Source: Streptomyces sp. PT12
GTDB taxonomy: Bacteria > Actinomycetota > Actinomycetes > Streptomycetales > Streptomycetaceae
Direction: 5' to 3'
Length of the DNA: 32,588 bases
Assembly: GCF_003311645.1 (NCBI RefSeq)
Contig: NZ_QEST01000224.1
Span: 1-32,588 of the forward strand
Shown here: piece after piece, positions 15,731 to 32,588 of the stretch
How positions within the stretch are numbered: the stretch's first letter is position 1
Layout: every line of letters begins with the position of its first letter
The notes under the pieces: model-generated
What the model was told of the DNA's origin: nothing
What the model saw: the letters and a program-made list of their open reading frames with translations, nothing else
The model's database searches: none
Translations under genes and position numbers: made by a program

Positions 15731-15775
15731 GTCAACCTTGGTTGACGAGGCGGGGTCCTGTCAACCCAGGCTGAC
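15731..15775 (-). promoter_or_regulatory. promoter with twin operators for the HTH/serine hydrolase operon
   Basis: Site 1, GTCAACCTTGGTTGAC (15731-15746), is a 7-bp inverted repeat with a 2-bp centre. Site 2, GTCAACCCAGGCTGAC (15760-15775), is the same with one mismatch. Centres are 29 bp apart. On the minus strand a TTGACA -35 box (15764-15759) and a CAAGGT -10-like box (15740-15735) are 18 bp apart. The boxes fall inside site 2 and site 1, and the start point would be at or next to ATG 15727. The HTH protein encoded there is the obvious binding candidate (inference). Confidence 0.65.
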
Positions 15776-15874
15776 GAAGGGAAGGGGGCCCCGCTGTGTC
15801 GTCGCCGAGCGGCGCATCCGAAGATGGGCGTCACGGCGCGGGGCGCGAACGCGCGCCGGAGAGGGAGATGCCTG

Positions 15875-16771
15875 GTGGACGCGCGAGTGACGGTGGTCGG
15901 AGAGACGCTGGTCGACCTGCTGTGGCCGGTCGGCGCGCGCGAGGCGCTGGCGGTGCCTGGCGGCAGCCCCGCCAATGTGGCGGTGGGCCTCCACCGCCTC
16001 ACGCGCCCGGTGACGCTGCTCACCGCGTGGGGCGACGACCCGCCTGGCGCGCTCGTCGGCGACCACCTGGCGCGCATCGGCGTCGAGGTGCGCAGGCTGC
16101 CCTCCGACGCGAGCCGCACCATCGTGGCGCTCGCGTATCTGGACGAGGGCGGCGCGGCCACCTATGACTTCCTCGCCGAGTGGGCGCCGAGCCTGGTGCC
16201 GGTGCCCGATGACACGGCCGTGCTGCACACCGGGTCGCTGGCCGCGGTCGTCGAGCCGGGCGCCTCGCGCATGCTCGACCTCTGCCGCGAGCAGCGCGCC
16301 CTCGGCAGGACCGTCGTCGTCGACCTCAACGTCCGCCCCGCCGTGCAGCCCGACCGCGACGCCTATCGCGCCGTGTGCGCGCGGCTCGCCGGGTCGGCCG
16401 ACGTGGTGAAGGCCAGCGACGAGGACCTGTCCTGGCTCTACCCCGGGCTCGCGCCCGCCGAGGCCGCGCGCCAACTCCTCGCCGAGGGACCGGCGTTGAC
16501 CGTGGTGACCCTGGGCGCCGAGGGCGCACTCGCGGTGTCGCGCGCCGATGAGGCGCGCGTGGGCGCCCCACGCGTCGATGTGGTGGACACCGTGGGCGCG
16601 GGCGACGCGTTCCAGAGCGCCCTGCTCGACGCCATCGCCGAGCGGGGCGGCCCGCCCGAGGGCTCACAGGCCCTGCGGGAGGTGCTGACGACGTGTGCGC
16701 TCGCCGCCTCGATCACGTGTACGCGGGAAGGCGCCAACCCCCCGACTAAGGCGGAACTGTTGGCGGTGTGA
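15875..16771 (+). CDS. PfkB family sugar kinase (fructokinase/ribokinase-like)
   Basis: A 298-residue ATP-dependent carbohydrate kinase. The first PfkB signature is around G-G-S-P-A-N-V-A-V-G-L (29-39) and the second is D-T-V-G-A-G-D-A-F at 238-246, with D244 the catalytic base. The N-terminal G-E-T-L-V-D-L-L pattern and length fit fructokinases best, but the sugar cannot be fixed from sequence alone. I chose GTG 15875 because GGAGAGGGAG lies 7 bp upstream; the longer frame to ATG 15824 has no such site. It is divergent from the HTH operon, with the twin operators about 100 bp upstream, so shared control is possible. Confidence 0.9.
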   Translation: MDARVTVVGETLVDLLWPVGAREALAVPGGSPANVAVGLHRLTRPVTLLTAWGDDPPGALVGDHLARIGVEVRRLPSDASRTIVALAYLDEGGAATYDFLAEWAPSLVPVPDDTAVLHTGSLAAVVEPGASRMLDLCREQRALGRTVVVDLNVRPAVQPDRDAYRAVCARLAGSADVVKASDEDLSWLYPGLAPAEAARQLLAEGPALTVVTLGAEGALAVSRADEARVGAPRVDVVDTVGAGDAFQSALLDAIAERGGPPEGSQALREVLTTCALAASITCTREGANPPTKAELLAV

Positions 16772-17190
16772 CTTCCTTGTGTGGGACTTGAGTACGCCTT
16801 AACAGCGCGGAAACCTAAGCCGCCTGAGTGCCCGACAGATCACCCGATGAAGGTCGCGGGGGCGGTGGTCGGCTCGCGTGACGATGATACGATCGCCGGG
16901 CTTGCCAAACGAGCTGAGGGCGCGTAAGCCATAGGGCCAACTGGTAAATCAGCCAAGAGGGTTCATCCCAAGGAGCGTTATGCCGTCAGTGGGGCATAGG
17001 GAGCCGAAGTGGCGGCCGGGTGTGCTCCGGCTGCTGTCCGTGCGGCCGAGGTCATCCCTCGCGCCCGGGCGGGCTCCCTCGTCGTGCCCGTTCGGCTGAG
17101 GGGGCGAACCTGCTTCGGGGGAAAGCGGATTCGAGAACCCCAAGGCACCCTTATTTCTTGCACCTGGTGGTCTAGTTTGAAGAGAAATCA
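16772..17190. promoter_or_regulatory. 419-bp non-coding region upstream of the conservon
   Basis: No known gene is recognised here. The region is less GC-rich than the flanking genes. A possible extended -10 (TG-A-TACGAT, 16885-16893) has no clear -35. A 39-codon frame (16980-17099) with a good ribosome-binding site is listed separately. The start of the conservon (ATG 17191) has only a weak GAAGAG site. The length suggests a long, regulated leader. Confidence 0.35.
16980..17099 (+). CDS. possible 39-residue leader peptide
   Basis: ATG 16980 is preceded by AAGGAG at 4-bp spacing and is followed by 39 codons ending TGA 17097-17099. The peptide is basic (K-W-R-P-G-V-L-R-L-L-S-V-R-P-R) with no recognised family. 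It lies 91 bp upstream of the CvnA gene. The ribosome-binding site is the only support; it may be a regulatory upstream frame or chance. Confidence 0.25.
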   Translation: MPSVGHREPKWRPGVLRLLSVRPRSSLAPGRAPSSCPFG

Positions 17191-18318
17191 ATGACCGATT
17201 ACCTACAGGATCCAACCCTTTGGGGTCTTGTCGTCGGCACCCCCCTTGCCGCGGCGACCATCTACCGGGCGCGGAAGTCCAACGCCAAGCTCCGCAAAGA
17301 GCAGGTCGAGCTCGAGACGCGCCATCACGAGCTGGAGTTCAACTTCAGCGAGGCCGTGGACGACGCTCGACTCCGCGCCGAAGAAGCCACGAAGACGGCC
17401 CTGAAGTCCGCGATGCGAACGCTCCAGGGTCTCGCCAACGAACAGCAGTTGGCGATCTCCAAGATTCAGGACAAGTACGGCGACCAGGATATTCTCCAGG
17501 ACCTCCTGGGCATCGACCACATGAACTCCCAGTTCGGTCGTCGCGCCCAGTCCGTCGCCGTGCTCTGTGACGGATGGCTCGGCCGCGCGCGCGGTGTCGC
17601 GTCGGTGTATGACGTGGCACGCAGTGCCAAGGGGCGCATCCGCCATTACACGCGCGTGGAAATCCGCTCGCAGACGAACTTCGCCATCATCAGCCAGGCC
17701 GTCGAGCCGGTCGCGCTGGTGCTCGCGGAGCTGCTGGACAACGCGACCAGCTACTCGTCGCCCGAAGCGGCCATCGAAATCAACATCAGGACCGTGCCCA
17801 AGGGCGTCTGCGTCATCATCGACGACGCCGGTGTGGGCATGAACGAAGAGGAGAAGACGAGGGCTCAGCGTCTCCTCTCCGGTGAGAACCCCGTGGGTGT
17901 CACCGAGCTCGGGAACCCGCCGCAGTTCGGTTTCGCCGTCATCGGCGTGCTCGCCGCTCGGTACGGATTCAGCGTCTCCGTGGACTCGTCCTCCCCGTAC
18001 GGCGGGGTGCGGGCCGTGGTCCTCCTCCCCCAGGAGCTGCTCACCAGCATGCCCGAACCGCAGGAACCGACCGAGTCCGAGTACGTGGCAGGCGAGGAGG
18101 TCGAGACCACGGGGACCACGGCGGGCGGGCTGCCCAAGCGCCGGCGCCGCGGGGCCATCGCCATCGTGCCGACGGCGGACTCCGCCAACTCGGCGGTCGG
18201 AAGGTCGAGCGAGGAGACCGCCTCCATCATGGGCGCGTTCCAGCGGGGCACCCAGTCCGGTCGCACCCAGTCCGGTCGCAGCACAGAGCCGAGCAGGGAA
18301 GGGCATGACGTCCAGTGA
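17191..18318 (+). CDS. cvnA: conservon CvnA/RarA-like histidine-kinase-type ATPase
   Basis: A 375-residue sensor-kinase-like protein, the first gene of a conservon (cvn), the five-gene set of which S. griseus rarABCDE is a studied case affecting development. A hydrophobic N-terminal stretch (L-W-G-L-V-V-G-T-P-L-A-A-A-T-I-Y, 9-24) may anchor it. Residues about 30-100 form a coiled coil. The ATPase core has the N-box E-L-L-D-N-A-T-S-Y-S (about 184-193) and G1 box D-D-A-G-V-G-M (about 211-217). It lacks the long extracellular sensor of larger CvnA proteins. Near the C-terminus a 15-bp direct repeat encodes T-Q-S-G-R twice. The stop overlaps the next start (GTGA). Confidence 0.9.
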   Translation: MTDYLQDPTLWGLVVGTPLAAATIYRARKSNAKLRKEQVELETRHHELEFNFSEAVDDARLRAEEATKTALKSAMRTLQGLANEQQLAISKIQDKYGDQDILQDLLGIDHMNSQFGRRAQSVAVLCDGWLGRARGVASVYDVARSAKGRIRHYTRVEIRSQTNFAIISQAVEPVALVLAELLDNATSYSSPEAAIEINIRTVPKGVCVIIDDAGVGMNEEEKTRAQRLLSGENPVGVTELGNPPQFGFAVIGVLAARYGFSVSVDSSSPYGGVRAVVLLPQELLTSMPEPQEPTESEYVAGEEVETTGTTAGGLPKRRRRGAIAIVPTADSANSAVGRSSEETASIMGAFQRGTQSGRTQSGRSTEPSREGHDVQ

Positions 18319-18716
18319 ATAGCGAACTGTCTTGGATGCTTGAGGGCGCGCTCGAGGTCCCGGGCGCCCGGCACGCGATCCTCGTCTCGGCCGACGGTCT
18401 GCTCATGGCGCACTCGACCAAGGTCGACCGGGACCAGGCGGACACCGTCGCGGCGGCCATGAGCGGCATGCAGTCGCTCAGCCGCACGGTCGCGGGCTTC
18501 AGCGGCGGTGCCGCGATGAAGTGGCGGCAGACGGTCGTCGAGTTCGACGGCGGCTGGGTCTTCCTGATCTCGGCGGGAGAGGGCGCCTACCTCGCCGTCT
18601 CTGCCGCACCCAATGTCGACATGGCCGACATCACCTTCCGGATGCAGCAGCTCGTGGCGCAGCTCGGAAAGGCCATGACGACGCCGCCCCGCCAGAATAC
18701 GGGTATTCAGGCATGA
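18315..18716 (+). CDS. cvnB: conservon CvnB roadblock/LC7 protein
   Basis: A 133-residue roadblock/LC7 domain protein. Typical segments are W-M-L-E-G-A-L-E-V-P-G-A-R-H-A-I-L-V-S-A-D-G-L, and the central A-A-M-S-G-M-Q-S-L-S-R. In conservons and related MglA/MglB systems, roadblock proteins bind the small GTPase and can act as its activator or scaffold. The GTG start overlaps the CvnA stop, and its own stop overlaps the CvnC start (ATGA), giving tight translational coupling. Confidence 0.93.
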   Translation: MNSELSWMLEGALEVPGARHAILVSADGLLMAHSTKVDRDQADTVAAAMSGMQSLSRTVAGFSGGAAMKWRQTVVEFDGGWVFLISAGEGAYLAVSAAPNVDMADITFRMQQLVAQLGKAMTTPPRQNTGIQA

Positions 18717-19114
18717 CGACGCCTTCCGATGATGATCTCGAACCACCTACGGACCCTCTTGAGCCCGAGTACGTCGAATTAGTGCGACCGTATGTCATCA
18801 CCAACGGTCGCGACGTCTCTGACACCAGTAGGTTCGAGCTGATCACCCTGGTCACCGCGGCCGATGACACCCAGCGCAAAGCACACCTCGACCCGGAGAA
18901 GCGGGACTTGGTGACGCTGTGCGAGGGGGGTTACCTCTCCGTTGCCGAGATTGCGGGACACCTGAGGCTGCCGGTTGGCATCGTCAAGGTCCTGCTGGTC
19001 GATCTCGTGGAGAGCGGCCTCATTCTGACGCGTCGTCCTATTCCACCGGCACAGCTTGCCGACATTCAGGTTCTCCAGGAGGTGCTGGATGGTCTCCAGG
19101 CCCGTTTCGGATGA
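18713..19114 (+). CDS. cvnC: conservon CvnC, DUF742 protein
   Basis: A 133-residue DUF742 protein. Family marks are V-R-P-Y-V-I-T-N-G-R (23-32), F-E-L-I-T-L-V, and a winged-helix-like C-terminal half (Y-L-S-V-A-E-I-A-G-H-L-R-L-P-V-G-I-V-K-V-L-L) ending with I-P-P-A-Q. The exact job is unknown; it is thought to work with CvnB and CvnD downstream of CvnA. Codon 23 is TTA (18779-18781), rare in this genome, so production should need the bldA tRNA. It overlaps the next gene by 26 bp. Confidence 0.92.
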   Translation: MTTPSDDDLEPPTDPLEPEYVELVRPYVITNGRDVSDTSRFELITLVTAADDTQRKAHLDPEKRDLVTLCEGGYLSVAEIAGHLRLPVGIVKVLLVDLVESGLILTRRPIPPAQLADIQVLQEVLDGLQARFG

Positions 19115-19685
19115 CACCGTGCATCTGAACGAGAAAGTCCAGATCGCGGCGAAGATCCTGGTGGTCGGGCACTTTGCGGTGGGAAAGACAACCTTTATCG
19201 GCACGATGTCCGAGATTCCGCCCCTGCGCACGGAAGAAACCATGACGCAGGCGGGGGAAGGCGTTGACGACCTCAAGGGGATCAAGGGCAAGACGACCAC
19301 CACTGTCGCCATGGACTTCGGTCGGCTCACACTGACCGACCGACTCGTCCTCTATCTGTTCGGAACGCCGGGTCAGCAGCGTTTCGTTCAGGTGTGGGAA
19401 GACATGTCGCGGGGTGCGCTCGGAGCACTGGTACTCGTCGATCCACAGCGGCTGAAGGAATCCTTCGCCGTCATGGACCTGGTCGAGAAGTACGGCATCC
19501 CGTACGCCATCGCTGTCAACCACTTCGATGGCACGCCGGTCCGGTCCGACGAGGAATTGCGGGAAGCCCTCGACCTCCTTCCCGAGACCCCGGTCGTCAC
19601 CTGCGACGCGCGGGACACGAAATCATCGGCGAATGCGCTGATGGTGCTGGTCCGCTACTTGCAGAGCCGCACCCGTAAGGAGTAA
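19089..19685 (+). CDS. cvnD: conservon CvnD small GTPase
   Basis: A 198-residue Ras-like GTPase of the bacterial MglA-related group. The P-loop G-H-F-A-V-G-K-T is at 27-34, switch-region G-T-P-G-Q-Q-R-F lies near 97-104, and N-H-F-D near 142-145 takes the place of the N-K-x-D base-recognition motif. The ATG 19089 follows AGGAGG at good spacing within the end of CvnC; the in-frame ATG at 19056 has no such site. CvnA and CvnB-type partners are presumed to control its nucleotide state. The P450 gene starts 2 bp after its stop. Confidence 0.93.
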   Translation: MVSRPVSDDTVHLNEKVQIAAKILVVGHFAVGKTTFIGTMSEIPPLRTEETMTQAGEGVDDLKGIKGKTTTTVAMDFGRLTLTDRLVLYLFGTPGQQRFVQVWEDMSRGALGALVLVDPQRLKESFAVMDLVEKYGIPYAIAVNHFDGTPVRSDEELREALDLLPETPVVTCDARDTKSSANALMVLVRYLQSRTRKE

Positions 19686-19687
19686 GA

Positions 19688-21070
19688 ATGCACTCTTCCG
19701 ACTCAGTCTCACCCCCACCAGGCTGCCCGGCCCATCGGGCCGGGGGGCCGGGGCAGAAGGACGATTTCCGCACCCCGCTCTACGGGGCCGAGTTCGCCGC
19801 CGACCCGGAGGCGTTCTACGCCTACCTGCGCCACTACGGCGTGGCCGCGCCCGTGGAGCTGGCCCCCGGGGTGCCCGCCACCCTGGTGACCGACTACTCC
19901 GCGGCGCTGCACGTCCTCCAGAACGCCGAGCTGTTCTCCAAGGACTCAAGGCGCTGGCGGGACTTCGCCGAGGGCCGCGTCCCCGCCGACAGCCCCGTCA
20001 TCCCGATGATGGCCTACCGGCCCAACGCCCTGTTCTCGGACGGGGCCCCGCACCTGCGGCTGCGCCAGGCGATCACCGACAGCATGAGCCGGATCGACAC
20101 CCACCGGCTCAGCCGCCAGGTCGAGCGGGTCTCGACGTACCTCGTGGACCAGTTCTCGGCGCGCGGCTCGGCCGACCTGATCAACGACTACGCCAAGCTG
20201 CTGTCCCTGCTGGTGTTCAACGACATCTTCGGGTGCCCCGAGGAGATCGGTGACCGGCTCGTCGAGGGGTTCTCCAACCTCTTCGACGGCATCGACACCG
20301 AGAACGCCAACCAGGAGGTCCTCGGCGCGCTGAGCGAGCTGGTCGCCCACAAGCGCGCCAAGCCGGGCAGCGACGTGACGACCTGGCTGATGGAGCACCC
20401 GTCGAACCTCACCGACGAGGAGATGGTGCACCAGCTCGTCACCCTGATCGCGGGCGGCTCCGAGCCGATGCGCAATCTCATGGCGACGTGCATGCTCCTG
20501 ATCCTGTCGGACGCGCGGTTCTTCGGCGGTCAGTACGGTGGCGCGCTCCTGGTGGAGGACGCCATCGACGAGGTGCTGTGGAACAGCCCGCCGTTCGCCA
20601 ACTACGGGATCCACTACCCGACCCAGGACGTGGACCTCTTCGGCGTCAAGCTGGCCGCGGGCGACCCCGTGGTGGTCAGCTTCGCCGCGGCGAACACCGA
20701 CCCCGCGCTGTCCTCGTCGCGCCAGACGCTCAGCAAGCGGGCCCACCTGGCCTGGAGCGCCGGTCCCCACGCCTGCCCGGCCAAGGACCCCGCCCAGCTC
20801 ATCGCCATCGCGGCGATCGAGAAGCTGCTCAACGAGCTTCCCGACGTCGAGCTGGCCGTGGCCGTGGACAGCCTGACGTGGCGGCCGGGGCCGTTCCACC
20901 GGGCGCTCGCCACGCTCCCGGTGCGCTTCAGCCCGGTGCGCAAGGCCCGCCCCCAGCCCTCGGCGCCGCAGCCGCAGCAGTCGGCGGCGGACCAGGACCG
21001 CGCCAAGAAGCGCGAGAAGGCGGGGAGGGGCGGCCTGTGGAGCTCGTTCCTCTCCTGGTGGCGTGAATAG
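19688..21070 (+). CDS. cvnE: conservon cytochrome P450 (CYP157/RarE-like) lacking the ExxR motif
   Basis: A 460-residue P450. The haem ligand is C363 in S-A-G-P-H-A-C-P-A. The K-helix ExxR motif reads E295-V-L-W298 before N-S-P-P, so the arginine is replaced by tryptophan. The I-helix has A-G-G-S-E-P-M at 255-261 with no oxygen-activating threonine. CYP157 enzymes of Streptomyces conservons are known to lack ExxR, and this protein fits that group. A proline- and glutamine-rich tail of about 50 residues follows the P450 fold. The start ATG 19688 follows AAGGAG. It may be a sensor or haem-signalling part of the conservon rather than a PKS tailoring enzyme; its place at the end of the operon supports that, but tailoring cannot be excluded. 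Confidence 0.9.
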   Translation: MHSSDSVSPPPGCPAHRAGGPGQKDDFRTPLYGAEFAADPEAFYAYLRHYGVAAPVELAPGVPATLVTDYSAALHVLQNAELFSKDSRRWRDFAEGRVPADSPVIPMMAYRPNALFSDGAPHLRLRQAITDSMSRIDTHRLSRQVERVSTYLVDQFSARGSADLINDYAKLLSLLVFNDIFGCPEEIGDRLVEGFSNLFDGIDTENANQEVLGALSELVAHKRAKPGSDVTTWLMEHPSNLTDEEMVHQLVTLIAGGSEPMRNLMATCMLLILSDARFFGGQYGGALLVEDAIDEVLWNSPPFANYGIHYPTQDVDLFGVKLAAGDPVVVSFAAANTDPALSSSRQTLSKRAHLAWSAGPHACPAKDPAQLIAIAAIEKLLNELPDVELAVAVDSLTWRPGPFHRALATLPVRFSPVRKARPQPSAPQPQQSAADQDRAKKREKAGRGGLWSSFLSWWRE

Positions 21071-21210
21071 AATCCGGTGACACGGAGCGGTATTTCAAGG
21101 ACCGGTAAGGACAAAGGAAAGGAGAGGCGAGCTTGATGACGTCAGCTGACCCGACGCCGTTAGGCCCGCCCTCCCGCATCCTCGGCGGAGCATTCTCGGT
21201 ATTTCCGCTT

Positions 21211-21268
21211 CCACGCATGAGAGTTGGCCGACCCCGGGTACCCGGGGTCGGCCAACTCTCATGCGTGG
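21211..21268. terminator. 58-bp perfect palindrome, probable terminator after the conservon
   Basis: The two 29-bp halves (21211-21239 and 21240-21268) are exact reverse complements, centred on GGGTACCC. The RNA could fold into a stem of about 27 bp closed by a tiny loop. It lies 141 bp after the P450 stop and 514 bp before the PKS start. There is no T-tract. Its length and lack of mismatches are well beyond a usual terminator. Confidence 0.75.
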
Positions 21269-21782
21269 GGCTGTTGGGACGACGGGTGAAGCAGGCGGAA
21301 CGGGGATTCTTCCCCTCGTACTTGACGCGTAAACATCCCTGGTTCGATTCGCCAGTTAGATTTCAGTCACAGCGGTTGAGGGATGATTTCCGGCGTTACG
21401 TTTGCTGTGGGCGGTATGCTGCTGGCATATGTATGGGTACGATCTGGCCCGAACGCGCGCACTGCCGTACATGAGGAGCTGTCGCCCGTATGTCGTGTGA
21501 CATTCAACCCTCTGTCAGAGCATGCCTTCTTTCCGGTTGTTCATCCGCGCCTAGCACATCATCCCCCGTTCCGCCATGCCATTTTAGGACTGCCTTGGAG
21601 CGCGGCGGGCCGGGCTTGTCCCGGGGGCGGATAATGGCTGATTCTGCTATGCCTCATGATGTGTTGAGTGCAACGAGGGGTGCGCGGTTCCGCTGGGACC
21701 CGCGTGATCGGTGTGACCTGAGATGGCGGCGTCGTGCCGCGGGACGGGAGCGGTTCAACTCGATGTGTGGACGGTGGATGTG
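21269..21782 (+). promoter_or_regulatory. 514-bp leader region upstream of the PKS gene
   Basis: This stretch is visibly less GC-rich than the rest of the window and contains no recognised gene. A TTGACG box (21323-21328) lies 17 bp upstream of a weak CGATTC. A short dyad ATGTC-GTGT-GACAT is at 21490-21503. A frame from ATG 21634 (GGGGGCGG just upstream) to TGA 21781-21783 encodes 49 basic residues, and its stop overlaps the PKS ATG as TGATG. That could be a coupling leader or chance. The start of PKS transcription cannot be set from sequence alone. Confidence 0.4.

Positions 21783-32588
<10,806 letters not shown>

Noticed and set aside
16949-17215. Minus-strand frame of 88 codons in the gap before cvnA
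   Set aside because: No ribosome-binding site or family, and it overlaps the cvnA start; treated as non-coding.
21133-21474. Open frame of about 112 residues just after the P450, with a GGAGAGG-like site before ATG 21136
   Set aside because: It runs straight through the 58-bp palindrome, has no recognised family and has unlikely composition; the ribosome-binding site alone is not enough.

Overview
The window is very GC-rich and has the gene content of a Streptomyces-type actinomycete: a conservon (signalling operon) ending in a cytochrome P450, an XRE/DUF397/ATP-binding regulatory trio, a DUF574-type methyltransferase, and a modular type I polyketide synthase (PKS). Rare TTA leucine codons occur in frame in at least two regulatory genes, which also fits Streptomyces.

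Layout. (1) 1-4121 is the end of an integrated mobile element: a transposase tail, then a tightly overlapping operon of DNA methyltransferase, XF1762-family protein, two small proteins and a large serine integrase. The integrase stop codon lies inside the 3' end of a tRNA-Leu(GAG) gene (4087-4171, minus strand), which is the probable integration site. (2) 4319-5074 is a type II thioesterase. (3) 5052-7159 is a regulatory trio: an ATP-binding anti-sigma-like protein, a DUF397 protein and an XRE/DUF5753 regulator broken by one extra G. The divergent control region carries five 12-bp iterons and a C-rich stem-loop with quadruplex potential. (4) 7424-16771 is a mixed block: DUF574-type methyltransferase, alpha/beta hydrolase, membrane protein, NB-ARC/TPR STAND ATPase, a GT-B transferase interrupted by a 7-bp repeat tract, a class C beta-lactamase-like serine hydrolase with a small HTH protein, and a PfkB sugar kinase. 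(5) 17191-21070 is a full conservon: CvnA kinase-like ATPase, CvnB roadblock, CvnC DUF742, CvnD GTPase and a CYP157-like P450 lacking the ExxR motif. It is closed by a perfect 58-bp palindrome. (6) 21783 to the right edge is the first 3602 residues of a modular PKS: a loading module (amputated KS, AT, ACP), module 1 (KS, malonyl-type AT, DH, KR, ACP) and the start of module 2 (KS, methylmalonyl-type AT, beginning of a KR region).

How the genes may work together (inference). The PKS should start from a monocarboxylic acyl-CoA, because its loading AT has Trp where the extender ATs have the carboxylate-binding Arg. It would then add a malonyl unit processed to an enoyl unit, followed by a methylmalonyl unit. 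The type II thioesterase could edit such a PKS, but it is 16.7 kb away and next to a mobile-element border, so the link is unproven. The conservon lies directly upstream on the same strand and may signal to the cluster, although the large palindrome suggests separate transcripts.

The strongest unexplained signals are the 8-copy heptamer tract, whose copy number sets the reading frame of the transferase (7 copies restore it), and the loading-module KS remnant that has lost every catalytic residue.
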